From positions 1-64,000 of the forward strand of contig NZ_JAERWK010000019.1 in assembly GCF_016918035.1 (NCBI RefSeq): a DNA stretch of 64,000 nt, read 5' to 3'. This stretch comes from Nakamurella leprariae. Its GTDB lineage: Bacteria; Actinomycetota; Actinomycetes; Mycobacteriales; Nakamurellaceae. Below are positions 43,442-52,012 of this stretch, one piece after another (within the stretch, counting starts at the first letter, position 1; every line of letters begins with the position of its first letter). Under the pieces are notes generated by a model. It made no database searches, was not told the origin of the DNA, and was given only the letters and a program-made list of their open reading frames with translations. The translations under genes were made by a program, and so were the position numbers.

Positions 43442-44976
43442 GCCGTCCGGGAACCAGTGAGGCGAGCGGCAACACCGATCAACAGGGCGGTCTCGCGGCC
43501 GGGTACGGACCGCAGCCGCTGGACGAGGCGGTCGATCCGCTCGGCGCGATCCGGCCGGCCTACCGCCAGGTGCTCGAGGTGCTCGACCGGCTCGGTGCCG
43601 ACGAGCTGGCCGCCCGGCACGACCGGCTGGACGCCGAGCGGCTCGGGCACGGCGTCACCTTCCCGGCGCTCAACGCCACCGGCACCGAGCTGCGGTCCTT
43701 CCCGATGGACCTGGTGCCGCGGATCATCGACGCCGACTCGTGGGCGTTCCTGGCCCGTGGGGCGACCCAGCGGGTCCGGGCGCTGAACGCGTTCCTGACC
43801 GATGTGTACCGGCCGACCGACGAGCCGCCGGCCATCGTGGCGGAGGGCATCGTCCCGGACGCCTGGGTGCGCCGCAGCCCGGGCTACCTGCACGGCGCGC
43901 GCGACATCACCCCGGGGGGCCAGGTGCGGGCCACCGTCACCGGTCTGGATCTGCTCACCGACGAGCGGGGCGACTGGGTGGTGCTGGAGGACAACCTCCG
44001 GGTGCCGTCCGGGCTGGCCTACTCGCGGGCCAATCGGGTCACCGCCGCGGCGGTCCTGCCCGAATTGACCGAGGTCGCCGACCGGATCGGCGTGCAGGGC
44101 CCGGACGAGGTGGGCCGGATGCTGCACCGGGCGCTGCTGGACCAGATGCCGATCGGCTGTCCGCGCACCATGGCGCAGGTGGTGGTGCTCTCCGACGGGC
44201 CGGAGAACTCGGCCTGGTACGAGCACCAGCGGCTGGCCGAGCTGATGGGCGTCCCGGTGATCACCCCGGCCGATCTGGTCCCGGACGAGGGGGGCGGGGT
44301 GGCGGCCATGGTCGACGGCGCGCACCTGCCGATCGACGTCGTCTACCGCCGGCTCGGCGACGACGAGTTGGTGCATGCGGGCCGCAAGCCCACGGCCGGT
44401 GGAGACACCTCGATCGATCCGGTCCGGCGGCGGGCGGCCGACCTGCTCGTCGACGCGGCCCGGGCCGGGCGGGTCTCGATCGCCAACGCCCCGGGCAACG
44501 GGGTGGCCGACGACAAGGCCATCTACGCGTTCGTCGGTCCGATGATCCGGTTCTACCTGGGTGAGGATCCGATCCTGCGGGACGTCGGCACCTGGGTGCT
44601 GGCCGATCCGAACCAGTACGAGGCGGTGCGTGGCCGGATGCACGAGCTGGTGGTCAAGCCGATCGACGGCTCCGGCGGGCAGGGCGTGATGATCGGCCCG
44701 GACCTGTCCGAGGAGCGGGTGGCCCGGCTGGAGGCGGAGGTGGCGGCGGCGCCGCACCGGTACATCGCCCAGGACGTCATCCGGTTCTCCACCCATCCCA
44801 CGCTGATCGGTGGGCACCTGGTGCCCCGGCACGTGGACCTGCGCATGTTCGTGCTCAGCGGCGAGGACACCGTGGTGGCGCCCGTCGCGCTGACCCGGGT
44901 GGCCCTGGAGTCCGAGGGCCTGCTGGTCAACTCCTCGCAGGGCGGCGGTTCGAAGGACACCTGGCTGCTGCGCTGA
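43438..44976 (+). CDS. circularly permuted type 2 ATP-grasp protein
   Basis: This is a 512-residue protein of the circularly permuted ATP-grasp family (DUF404/DUF407/DUF403 type). Motifs include ALNATGTELRSFPMDLVPRI, FLTDVYRPTDEPPAIVAEGI, WVVLEDNLRVPSGLAYSRAN, DGAHLPIDVVYRRLGDDEL, VSIANAPGNGVADDKAIYAF, and ELVVKPIDGSGGQGVMIGP, the ATP-binding loop. It is expected to form an amide bond using ATP. GTG 43438 overlaps the GCS2 stop (GTGA). GCS2 plus this type of ATP-grasp is a recurring pair in bacterial genomes with no settled product. Confidence 0.9.
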   Translation: MSRPGTSEASGNTDQQGGLAAGYGPQPLDEAVDPLGAIRPAYRQVLEVLDRLGADELAARHDRLDAERLGHGVTFPALNATGTELRSFPMDLVPRIIDADSWAFLARGATQRVRALNAFLTDVYRPTDEPPAIVAEGIVPDAWVRRSPGYLHGARDITPGGQVRATVTGLDLLTDERGDWVVLEDNLRVPSGLAYSRANRVTAAAVLPELTEVADRIGVQGPDEVGRMLHRALLDQMPIGCPRTMAQVVVLSDGPENSAWYEHQRLAELMGVPVITPADLVPDEGGGVAAMVDGAHLPIDVVYRRLGDDELVHAGRKPTAGGDTSIDPVRRRAADLLVDAARAGRVSIANAPGNGVADDKAIYAFVGPMIRFYLGEDPILRDVGTWVLADPNQYEAVRGRMHELVVKPIDGSGGQGVMIGPDLSEERVARLEAEVAAAPHRYIAQDVIRFSTHPTLIGGHLVPRHVDLRMFVLSGEDTVVAPVALTRVALESEGLLVNSSQGGGSKDTWLLR

Positions 44977-45044
44977 GGCCGCCACCCGGCGGAGCGGACC
45001 GGTGACGCGCATGCTGACACCGGTTCTCGGCGGAGGTTCGGCGC

Positions 45045-45989
45045 ATGCACCCTCACGGGCGTCCCGGCGGTCGGGCGGCCGGTGCCACCCTGCTGCTGTC
45101 GGTCGTCGCTGCGCTGCTGCTGTCGGGGGTCGAGCACACCGTGCCGGGCCGGGCCATCCCCGCGCCGGGGATGCCCGTGGTCGGTCAGTGCGTCGCCCAG
45201 CTGACCCGGCTGTACGAGGCGCTGGTCCGCGAACAGCCCACCTCGGGCCCGGTGGTCGGGGCGTTCCCGTCGGCCACGCCGGCGCCCTGTGACGACCGCT
45301 CGGTGGGTCTGGTCATCGGGCGGTCGTTCGGCACGACACTGCCGGAGACGGTGGACAGCGCCAGGTACGTGCGGATGTCCGGCATGTCGTGCGCCTCGCG
45401 GGAGGCGGTGTGGCGCAGCGGTCGTCGCCTGACGCCGATGCTGGACCTGCGGGACCGGGCCGGGCTGATCTGGCAGCCCGCCACGGTGATCGGCGTGCTG
45501 CTGGTCGGGCCGATGGCGCCGGCCCGGGCCGCCGGGCAGCAGTGGACCGCGTGCGTGGTGGTGCCGGACCGCGGGGCGGGAGCGCCGGTGCCGACGTTGA
45601 CCGCCGACCGGCCGTCCGACCTGGCCGTGTGCCGGGCGCGCTCCGACACCGGCGCGTGGCAGCCGGTGCGGTGCACCGCCCCGCACGAGGCCGAGGTGAT
45701 CGCCCGGTTGATCGGCAACGGCGACAGCGATGACCGCACCGGCGACTCCGGCGGCGATCCCGACGGCGGAGCCGCCCCGCGCGACCAGGTGCTGGCGTCG
45801 TGCGCCGACCAGGTGCGCCATCGCACCGGCCTGGCCGACCCGACCGCCGGTGGCGCCCTGCAGCTGTCCTTGGAGCCGCCGCCGACGGCCGGCGGGTTGG
45901 CCGACTGCATGGTCACCGCCGGGGGCGGCCGCCGCCTGACCGACACCCTGGTCGGCGTGGGCGACGGGCCGCTACCGCTCACCGGTTGA
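45045..45989 (+). CDS. secreted cysteine-containing protein, septum-formation-domain-like
   Basis: This is a 314-residue exported protein with an N-terminal signal helix (GATLLLSVVAALLLSGVEHT, residues 13-32). The mature part has paired Cys motifs: VGQCVAQLTRLYEALV, SGMSCASREAVWRSGRR, WTACVVVPDR, and VRCTAPHEAEVIARLIG, the last resembling the septum_form domain (CxxPHxxEV). A Asp/Gly-rich linker precedes ADQVRHRTGLADPT. ATG 45045. The function is unknown; such proteins may bind peptidoglycan. It converges with the SDR gene six bases downstream. Confidence 0.7.
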   Translation: MHPHGRPGGRAAGATLLLSVVAALLLSGVEHTVPGRAIPAPGMPVVGQCVAQLTRLYEALVREQPTSGPVVGAFPSATPAPCDDRSVGLVIGRSFGTTLPETVDSARYVRMSGMSCASREAVWRSGRRLTPMLDLRDRAGLIWQPATVIGVLLVGPMAPARAAGQQWTACVVVPDRGAGAPVPTLTADRPSDLAVCRARSDTGAWQPVRCTAPHEAEVIARLIGNGDSDDRTGDSGGDPDGGAAPRDQVLASCADQVRHRTGLADPTAGGALQLSLEPPPTAGGLADCMVTAGGGRRLTDTLVGVGDGPLPLTG

Positions 45990-45995
45990 GCCGCG

Positions 45996-46760
45996 TCACT
46001 TCCCGTGCGGGTCGTGCTGGTTGAGCGCAGCCACGACCTGCGGGTAGTCGCCGCGGGCCTCGCCGTAGCGGAGGAACTTGACCGTCTCGACCTGGATCTC
46101 GGTGGCCTCCGGGTGCGACTCGATCAGCTGCACCACCTCGTCGATGAAGTCCGCCAGCGGCATGGCCGTCTCGTTCTCCGCGTGGCCCGGCATGAGATCG
46201 GTTCGCACCGCCGGTGGTTCGAGTTCCACGACCCGGACGGAGGTGTCGGCCAGCTGCAGCCGGATCGACTCGCTGAGCATGTGGATGGCCGCCTTGGTCG
46301 CGTTGTAGGTCGGCGTGATGCGCAGCGGCGCGAAGGCCAGCCCGGAGGAGACGGTGACGATGGTGGCGTCGGGCCGGCTGCGCAGGTGCTCGATGAAGGC
46401 GCCGATGAGACGGATCGGCCCGAGCAGATTGGTGGTGACGGTCTCCTCGGCCGTGGCCAGGAACCCGTCCGGGGTGGTCCAGTCCTCGGCCCGCATGATG
46501 CCGGCCATCGGGATGAGCACGTTCAGCTCGGGGTGCTCGGTGAGCACCTGCTCGGCGGCGATCCTGATGCTGTCCGGGTCGGTGGTGTCGATGCGGACGG
46601 CGTGCAGGCCGGGATGCTCGGCGGTGATCCGGTCCAGCAGCTCGGTGCGGCGACCGCCGACGATGACGGTGTTGCCGCGGTCGTGCAGCCGCAGGGCGAG
46701 GGCGAGGCCGATCCCGCTGGTGGCGCCCGGGATGAAGACGGTGTTGCCGGTGATGTGCAT
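45996..46760 (-). CDS. SDR family oxidoreductase (DltE-like)
   Basis: This is a 254-residue short-chain dehydrogenase. It has the NAD(P) motif PGATSGIGLALALRL (about residues 11-25), the NAG-type strand LIPMAGIM, and the catalytic YNATKAAIHMLSES (Tyr/Lys). The sequence AEDWTTPDGFLATAEETV, TNLLGPIRLIGAFI and the substrate loop LEPPAVRTDLM match DltE-like SDRs. ATG 46760. It is divergent from an XRE-type regulator gene at 46862, which probably controls it. Confidence 0.9.
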   Translation of the reverse strand: MHITGNTVFIPGATSGIGLALALRLHDRGNTVIVGGRRTELLDRITAEHPGLHAVRIDTTDPDSIRIAAEQVLTEHPELNVLIPMAGIMRAEDWTTPDGFLATAEETVTTNLLGPIRLIGAFIEHLRSRPDATIVTVSSGLAFAPLRITPTYNATKAAIHMLSESIRLQLADTSVRVVELEPPAVRTDLMPGHAENETAMPLADFIDEVVQLIESHPEATEIQVETVKFLRYGEARGDYPQVVAALNQHDPHGK

Positions 46761-46861
46761 GGGACCGAGTCTTCGGGTGCCGCGGCGGCCGAGGCAGAGC
46801 GCGGTGATCGGGGGATCGCCGATCCCTGGTCGTCGGGCACCCGGGTGCGCAGTATGGAGGG

Positions 46862-47746
46862 GTGGATCGCCCCGCGCTCGCCGAGTTCCTGATCAGCCGC
46901 CGCCACGGCCTGCAGCCGGGCGACGTGGGACTGAGCGCGGGAGCGCGCCGGCGCACGACCGGACTGCGACGCGAGGAGGTCGCCCAGCTGGCGGTCATGT
47001 CGACCGACTACTACACCCGGCTGGAACAGCGACGCGGGCCGCAGCCGAGCACCCAGATGCTGGCCGCACTGGCCCGGGCGCTGCGGCTGACCGCGGACGA
47101 AAGGGACTACCTGTACCGGGTCGCCGGGCACAGTGCGCCGGACCGGGTCGTCGGGCGGGACCACGTCGCGCCGGGTCTGCTGCGGGTGCTGGACCGGCTG
47201 ACCGACACCCCGGCCCTCATCCTGTCCGCCCTGGACGAGGTGCTGGTGCAGAACGGTCCGGCCCGTGCCCTGTTCGGCGACGCCAGCGCGTCGACCGGGC
47301 TGGAGCGCAGCGGCATCTTCCGCTGGTTCGTGCATCCGGAGCGGGCGCGGGCGGTCTACCCGACGGCCGACCACGACCGGCAGAGCCGCGCCCAGGTCGC
47401 CTCGTTGCGCGCGGCGTACGGCGGGATGGGCGCCGACTCGCGGGCCGGGGAGCTGGTGCGCGACCTGACCCGGCGCAGCCCGGAGTTCCGGCGGTTGTGG
47501 GAGGCCCAGGAGGTGGGCCGGCGGTTCGAGGACCACAAGGTGCTGCTGCACCCCGAGCTGGGCGAGATCGAGGTGGACTGCCAGGCGCTGTTCACCGAGG
47601 ACGCGTCCCAGGTGCTGCTGGTGCTCACCGCGCCGCCGCGGAGCGAGGCGGCCGGCAAGCTGGCGCTGCTGGCCGTGCTGGGGACCCAGCAGTTCGGCTC
47701 GGGCGAGCGCACCGATGCCGTGGCGCAGGATCCCGCGGTCCGGTGA
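46862..47746 (+). CDS. XRE-family regulator with MmyB-like ligand domain
   Basis: This is a 294-residue regulator. The N-terminal HTH (LAEFLISRRHGLQPGDVGLS, RRTTGLRREEVAQLAVMSTD, YYTRLEQRRGPQPSTQMLAA, residues 4-70) is followed by an MmyB-like PAS/ligand domain (LILSALDEVLVQNGPARALF, FRWFVHPERARAVYP, FEDHKVLLHPELGEIEVDCQ). This class commonly lies divergent to one SDR gene, as here, and represses or activates it. GTG 46862. It converges with an ABC ATPase gene eight bases downstream. Confidence 0.9.
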   Translation: MDRPALAEFLISRRHGLQPGDVGLSAGARRRTTGLRREEVAQLAVMSTDYYTRLEQRRGPQPSTQMLAALARALRLTADERDYLYRVAGHSAPDRVVGRDHVAPGLLRVLDRLTDTPALILSALDEVLVQNGPARALFGDASASTGLERSGIFRWFVHPERARAVYPTADHDRQSRAQVASLRAAYGGMGADSRAGELVRDLTRRSPEFRRLWEAQEVGRRFEDHKVLLHPELGEIEVDCQALFTEDASQVLLVLTAPPRSEAAGKLALLAVLGTQQFGSGERTDAVAQDPAVR

Positions 47747-47753
47747 GGCGGGA

Positions 47754-48572
47754 TCAGACCCGGCCGGCGATGGCCGTCCGACCGGTCCGGGCGGCCCAGC
47801 GGCCGTCGCCCTCGACGACCTCGATCGGATAGCCGAACGTCTCGGTGACGGCCCGGCTGGTCAGCGCCTCGCCCACCGGACCGGCCGCGACCAGCTGCCC
47901 GCGGGTCAGCAGCATGGCGTGCGTGGTCGTGGTGGGCAGCTCCTCGAGGTGGTGGGTGACCAGCAGCCAGGTCAGCTCGGGCCGGGTCACGGCCAGCAGG
48001 TCGAGCGTCTCCAGCAGCTGTTCGCGGGCGCCGATGTCCAGTCCGGTGGACGGTTCGTCGAGCAGCAGCAGCTCCGGGTCGGTGATGAGGGCGCGGGCGA
48101 TGAGGGCCCGGCCCCGCTCGCCCTGGGACATGGTGGGCCAGCGCTTCTCGGCCTTGCCGCCCAGGCCGAACAGCTCGATGAGCCGGGTGGCGTGGTCGAG
48201 CTCGTCCGCGTCGGCCCGCCACCGGGGCGGCAGATCGACGCTGCCGGTGAGGCCGGAGAGCACCACGTCCTGCACGGTCAGCGGCGAGCGCAGCGGGTGC
48301 CGCGGGTTCACGTGCCCGATGCGGCGGCGCAGCGCCTGCAGTTCGACCCGCCCGATCTGGCTGTCCAGGATCCGGACGGTGCCGCTGGACGGGTGGGCGA
48401 CCGCGCCGACCAGGCTCATCAGCGTGCTCTTGCCGGCGCCGTTCGGGCCCAGCAGCGCCCAGTGCTCACCGCGCCGGACGGTCACCGACAGGCCAGGGAT
48501 GATCGTCTGGTCGCCACGGCGGAACGTGACGTCGTCGAGGGCGAGCGCGATCGGCGTGGCGGTCTGCGTCAT
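47754..48572 (-). CDS. stand-alone ABC transporter ATP-binding protein
   Basis: This is a 272-residue ATPase with Walker A GPNGAGKSTLMSLVG (about residues 42-56), signature TMSQGERGRALIARAL, Walker B LLLLDEPSTGLDIG and H-loop VTHHLEELPTTTTHAML. The layout (single domain, HHLEELP) resembles the ModF/YbbA-type molybdenum-style or putative export ATPases with no permease beside them. No membrane partner is next to it. The upstream 180 bases to the AAA gene show no ORF. Confidence 0.88.
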   Translation of the reverse strand: MTQTATPIALALDDVTFRRGDQTIIPGLSVTVRRGEHWALLGPNGAGKSTLMSLVGAVAHPSSGTVRILDSQIGRVELQALRRRIGHVNPRHPLRSPLTVQDVVLSGLTGSVDLPPRWRADADELDHATRLIELFGLGGKAEKRWPTMSQGERGRALIARALITDPELLLLDEPSTGLDIGAREQLLETLDLLAVTRPELTWLLVTHHLEELPTTTTHAMLLTRGQLVAAGPVGEALTSRAVTETFGYPIEVVEGDGRWAARTGRTAIAGRV

Positions 48573-48752
48573 GAGCGTCGGTACCTTGCTGTTCCGGTGT
48601 CGTGCGCCTCTGTGACGCGGCCGATCACGGTATCCGACGACGGCCGGTTCCGACCGGACGGCCGATGCACGTCACAGTGCCGGCTGTCGATCTCCGCGCC
48701 GCTGCTTGGGCGCCTTGGTTCCGTTGGCTGATCCCACAACAGTCGCGACGAG

Positions 48753-49970
48753 TCAGGGGCGGCGTCCGCGGGGACGTCCCTCCGGCTGTACCAGTTCTGG
48801 CATCGCACGCTTCATGTACCGATCGAAATGCGGGACGGTGAACGCCGCATACCCGTACTCAGGCGTGTACAGCAGGCCCATGTTGATGAGCTCGCTCCGG
48901 GTCGGCGCGACTTGCGGCGACGTCCGGTTGAGCTTCTCGGCAACGTCGCCGGCCTTCTGTGGCTGAGGTCCGAGTTCAGCCATGGCGCGCAGGTACATCC
49001 GCTGCATCCCGGTGGCGCGATCGAGGCGCACTGTGAAGAACGACTCATCCAGCTTCGACTCGTAGATGGGCATCGCGCGCTCGATGTCCGCTCGAGCGAT
49101 CACCGGCCCTGGCGCGACACCCCACGCCGCGTAGCCCAGTTCCTGCAGGAAGTACGGGTACCCGCCGGTCACGTCGACGGCGAGGGCGAGGGCAGCGTCG
49201 TCGTAGTCAGCGGCCTCCGCGATCGCGGGGTCCCGGAGCGCGGATGCTGCATCTGTGGGCCCGAGAGTGCCGATCCTCGGGAACTTGAAGAGCCGTTCGG
49301 CATACGACTTGGCGTCACCCGCGAGTTCGGCGATCTGCGGGAGACCGGCCCCGACCATCGTCACCGGCAGGTTCCGTTGCACCGTCTTGTGCAGTGCGGC
49401 GATGATCGCTTCGAGTTGGACTTTGTTCAAGAACTGCACTTCATCGAGCAACAACACGATCCCGCGGCCGGCGTCCTGTGCGGCCTCTCCCACCGCGACC
49501 AACAGGTCTGACAGGTCCTGCTGGAGGTCTCCGTGATCGGCGTGGCCGAAGGAGGCTTCGCCGCTGACGCCCGCCGTCAGCGCACCCGACGGGTCGATCG
49601 ACAGCGAGAACGACTTCAGGACGCCGGCTGCGCGCTTGAGTCGCCCGCCCCACCGATCGCGGGGTGACAGCTCGAACAATGCAGTTCGGACCCAGCCCGT
49701 CATCCGCCGCCGGAACTCGGAGTCGTCGTGCTTGGCGATCTCTGCCTCGATCACGACCCAGTCCTCGGACAGCGCTCTGGTGCGGAATCGACCGAGCAGA
49801 ACTGTCTTGCCGACGCCGCGGAGCCCCGTGATGATCATCGACTGCTCGCTCCGACCCGCGCTCAACCGTCGCAACAGCACATCGAAGGTCACCAGTTGGT
49901 CGTTGCGGCCGGCGATGAGGGGAGGCTCGGCGCCAGCGTTCGGTGTGTACGGGTTGGCCACTGGGTCCAC
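48753..49970 (-). CDS. AAA ATPase (Orc1/Cdc6-like or STAND-type) on AT-richer DNA
   Basis: This is a 405-residue P-loop ATPase. Walker A is GLRGVGKT (residues 49-56), Walker B IVLLLDEVQFL (Asp176, Glu177), and sensor motifs follow in VTMVGAGLPQIAELAG. The C-terminal part (AMAELGPQPQKAGDVAEKL, TRSELINMGLLYTPEYGYAA) is a winged-helix domain that binds DNA. GTG 49970 is the start. Codons here are less GC-rich than in flanking genes (TTG, TCG, AAG, GAT, ATC are more frequent), which suggests horizontal transfer. A nested perfect palindrome ends 12 bases upstream and is a likely self-binding site. The family of archaeal-type ATPases is often found in mobile or defence contexts; no such partner is here. 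Confidence 0.85.
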   Translation of the reverse strand: MDPVANPYTPNAGAEPPLIAGRNDQLVTFDVLLRRLSAGRSEQSMIITGLRGVGKTVLLGRFRTRALSEDWVVIEAEIAKHDDSEFRRRMTGWVRTALFELSPRDRWGGRLKRAAGVLKSFSLSIDPSGALTAGVSGEASFGHADHGDLQQDLSDLLVAVGEAAQDAGRGIVLLLDEVQFLNKVQLEAIIAALHKTVQRNLPVTMVGAGLPQIAELAGDAKSYAERLFKFPRIGTLGPTDAASALRDPAIAEAADYDDAALALAVDVTGGYPYFLQELGYAAWGVAPGPVIARADIERAMPIYESKLDESFFTVRLDRATGMQRMYLRAMAELGPQPQKAGDVAEKLNRTSPQVAPTRSELINMGLLYTPEYGYAAFTVPHFDRYMKRAMPELVQPEGRPRGRRP

Positions 49971-49982
49971 GGACCGAGCTTA

Positions 49983-50031
49983 CCGACTTTTGTCGAGTTT
50001 AGCCGCTGCGGCTAAAGTGCTGAAAAGTCGG
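49983..50031. promoter_or_regulatory. nested perfect palindrome upstream of the AAA ATPase gene
   Basis: TTTAGCCGCTGCGGCTAAA (49998-50016) is a perfect 9-1-9 inverted repeat. It is framed by CCGACTTTT (49983-49991) and AAAAGTCGG (50023-50031), also a perfect 9-base match, with non-complementary 6-base spacers (GTCGAG and GTGCTG). The 49-bp element lies 12 bases upstream of the GTG start and is AT-rich compared with its surroundings. It looks like a regulator operator overlapping the promoter, although a mobile-element site or resolution site cannot be excluded. Confidence 0.85.
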
Positions 50032-50112
50032 TCAGCAGCCAACCGCGCGATCGTCGACCGGTCGGGTGCGCTCCGTCGATCGGTGAGTGCGGGAACGCCG
50101 TGAACACCCGCC

Positions 50113-51798
50113 TCAGCCGGCCATCCGCACCCAGACCGCGGCGTTGCCCGCCAGCACGCCACCGGTCAGTGCGTCGTCGGTGCTGGCCACCAGCACCCGC
50201 CCACCGGCCAGCTCGGTCGGTAGCGGCGTGGGCTCGTCCGCGTAGTTGACGACGCAGGCGAAGCCGTCGCCCCGCCAGAAGGCGAGCAGGGTCGGCTCGG
50301 CGGTGTCGATCCAGCGCATCGGGCCGTCGCCGAGCGCCGGTTCGGCCCGCCGGGCGGCCAGGGCGGTGCGGTAGAAGGTCAGCGTGGAGGTCGGGTCGCC
50401 GTCCTGCGCCGCGGCGGTGACGGCGCCCCAGTCGGCCGGCTGCGGCAACCACGGGGTGCCGGCCGGGCCGAAGCCGAACGGCGCCGCGGTGCCGGACCAG
50501 GGCAGCGGCACCCGGCAGCCGTCCCGGCCGAGCCGATCCCCGTCGGTCTGGAAGAACACCGGGTCCTGCCGGTCCGCGGCCGGGATGTCGAAGACCTCCT
50601 CCAGGCCGAGTTCCTCGCCCTGGTACACGTACGCGCCGCCCGGCAGGGCCAACGACAGCAGGGTGGCCGCCCGCGCCCGGCGCAGGCCCAGCTGGCCACC
50701 GCCGAACCTGGTCACGTGCCGGATCACGTCGTGGTTGGACAGCACCCAGGTGGCCGGTGCGCCGACCCGGTGCAGCCGGCGCAGTGTCCCGTCCACCACG
50801 TCCCGCGCGGCGGCGGCGTCCCAGGGCGCCTCGAGGAAGTCGAAGTTGAAGGCGGTGTGCAGCTCGTCCGGCCGCAGGTACAGCGCGAACCGGTCCGGGT
50901 TCGGCACCCACGCCTCGGCCACGAAGATCCGCTCGCCGGGGTAGGCGTCGATGACCCGCCGCCAGCGCCGGTAGATCTCGTGCACGCCGTCCTGGTCCCA
51001 GTACGGGTGGTCGCCATCGTCGGTGGCCAGCAGCAGGTGGTGGCCGACCGGGTCGTCCAGGTCGGGGAGCGACTGGTCCTTGACCATCCCGTGGGCGACG
51101 TCGATGCGGAACCCGTCGACGCCCAGGTCCAGCCAGAAGCGCAGCACGTCGTCGAACTCGTCGGCGACCTCGGGATTGGTCCAGTCCAGGTCGGGCTGCT
51201 CCGGGGCGAACAGGTGCAGGTACCACCAGCCGTCGGGCAGCCGGGTCCAGGCCGGGCCGCCGAAGTTCGACGTCCAGTTGTTCGGCGGCAGGTCGCCGTC
51301 GGGGCCGCGTCCCTCGCGGAACACGTACCGGGCCCGTTCCGGGCTGCCGGGGCCGGCGGCGAGGGCGGCCTGGAACCAGGCGTGCGCCTCCGAGGTGTGG
51401 TTGGGCACCAGGTCGATGATCACCCGGAGTCCCCGCTCGTGCGCCTCGGCGACCAACGCCCGGGCGTCGTCCAGGGTTCCGAACGCCGGCTCCACGTCGC
51501 GGTAGTCGGCCACGTCGTACCCGGCGTCGGCCTGCGGCGACGGATAGAAGGGACTGAGCCAGATCGCGTCCACGCCCAGCTCGGCCAGGTACCCGAGCCG
51601 CTGCCGCGCCCCGACCAGGTCGCCCATCCCGTCACCGTCACCGTCGGCGAAGCTGCGCGGATAGATCTGGTAGATGACCGCCGACCGCCACCAGGGCGAG
51701 CGTGCATCGCCGGTGGGCGGCGTGGGCGCGGGGGCGACCTCGGTCGGGGCGTCGACCAGCACGTCGGTGGGTCGTTCGGTGGGAGGCGAGACGGTCAC
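50113..51798 (-). CDS. GH13 alpha-glucosidase/oligo-1,6-glucosidase
   Basis: This is a 561-residue alpha-amylase-family glycosidase, cytoplasmic. A Pro/Thr-rich N-terminus (40 residues) precedes WWRSAVIYQIYPRSFADGDG. The (beta/alpha)8 barrel has DLVPNHTS, GVDGFRIDVAHG with nucleophile Asp, FVAEAWVPNPD with acid/base Glu, and LSNHDVIRHVTR with the third Asp. YVYQGEELGLEEVFDIP follows. GTG 51798 has GAAAGG seven bases upstream; an upstream start would add 35 non-coding-like residues. It is divergent from a LacI-type regulator across an operator-like region, so it probably cleaves imported malto- or isomalto-oligosaccharides and is sugar-induced. Confidence 0.93.
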   Translation of the reverse strand: MTVSPPTERPTDVLVDAPTEVAPAPTPPTGDARSPWWRSAVIYQIYPRSFADGDGDGMGDLVGARQRLGYLAELGVDAIWLSPFYPSPQADAGYDVADYRDVEPAFGTLDDARALVAEAHERGLRVIIDLVPNHTSEAHAWFQAALAAGPGSPERARYVFREGRGPDGDLPPNNWTSNFGGPAWTRLPDGWWYLHLFAPEQPDLDWTNPEVADEFDDVLRFWLDLGVDGFRIDVAHGMVKDQSLPDLDDPVGHHLLLATDDGDHPYWDQDGVHEIYRRWRRVIDAYPGERIFVAEAWVPNPDRFALYLRPDELHTAFNFDFLEAPWDAAAARDVVDGTLRRLHRVGAPATWVLSNHDVIRHVTRFGGGQLGLRRARAATLLSLALPGGAYVYQGEELGLEEVFDIPAADRQDPVFFQTDGDRLGRDGCRVPLPWSGTAAPFGFGPAGTPWLPQPADWGAVTAAAQDGDPTSTLTFYRTALAARRAEPALGDGPMRWIDTAEPTLLAFWRGDGFACVVNYADEPTPLPTELAGGRVLVASTDDALTGGVLAGNAAVWVRMAG

Positions 51799-51868
51799 CG
51801 GAGGCCTTTCGGAGCGGGACGAGTGCGACGGCGGGACGGTCGGCGGTGGTGGCCCGGCCTGTCCTCGA

Positions 51869-51934
51869 TTGAACCGCTTCAACCGCCCGAGTTCAAACGG
51901 CATTCCGTCCTAGCCAGAATCGTTGTTCAACAAC
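51869..51934. promoter_or_regulatory. candidate LacI-type operators in the GH13-lacI divergent region
   Basis: Two dyads stand out: TTGAACCGCTTCAA (51869-51882; arms TTGAA/TTCAA) and GTTGTTCAACAAC (51922-51934; perfect 6-1-6). Both have the central symmetry and A/T-rich half-sites of LacI-family operators. They lie between the two divergent starts and could serve both promoters. Confidence 0.6.
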
Positions 51935-52012
51935 CGGTTCCACTGACCTCCGGTGCCGGCCGGATTGGTGCTGCCGAATTGAAGGGGTTGACGTGATCGA
52001 TACCCTGCCCGC

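Noticed and set aside
48573-48752. tRNA-like or att-like sequence next to the AAA ATPase
   Set aside because: GCTTGGGCGCCTTGGTTCC looks tRNA-like at first but no acceptor stem or anticodon arm can be formed.
49983-50031. Intrinsic terminator reading of the nested palindrome
   Set aside because: It lies upstream of a gene start, not after a gene, and has symmetric A/T edges rather than a one-sided T-run after a GC stem.
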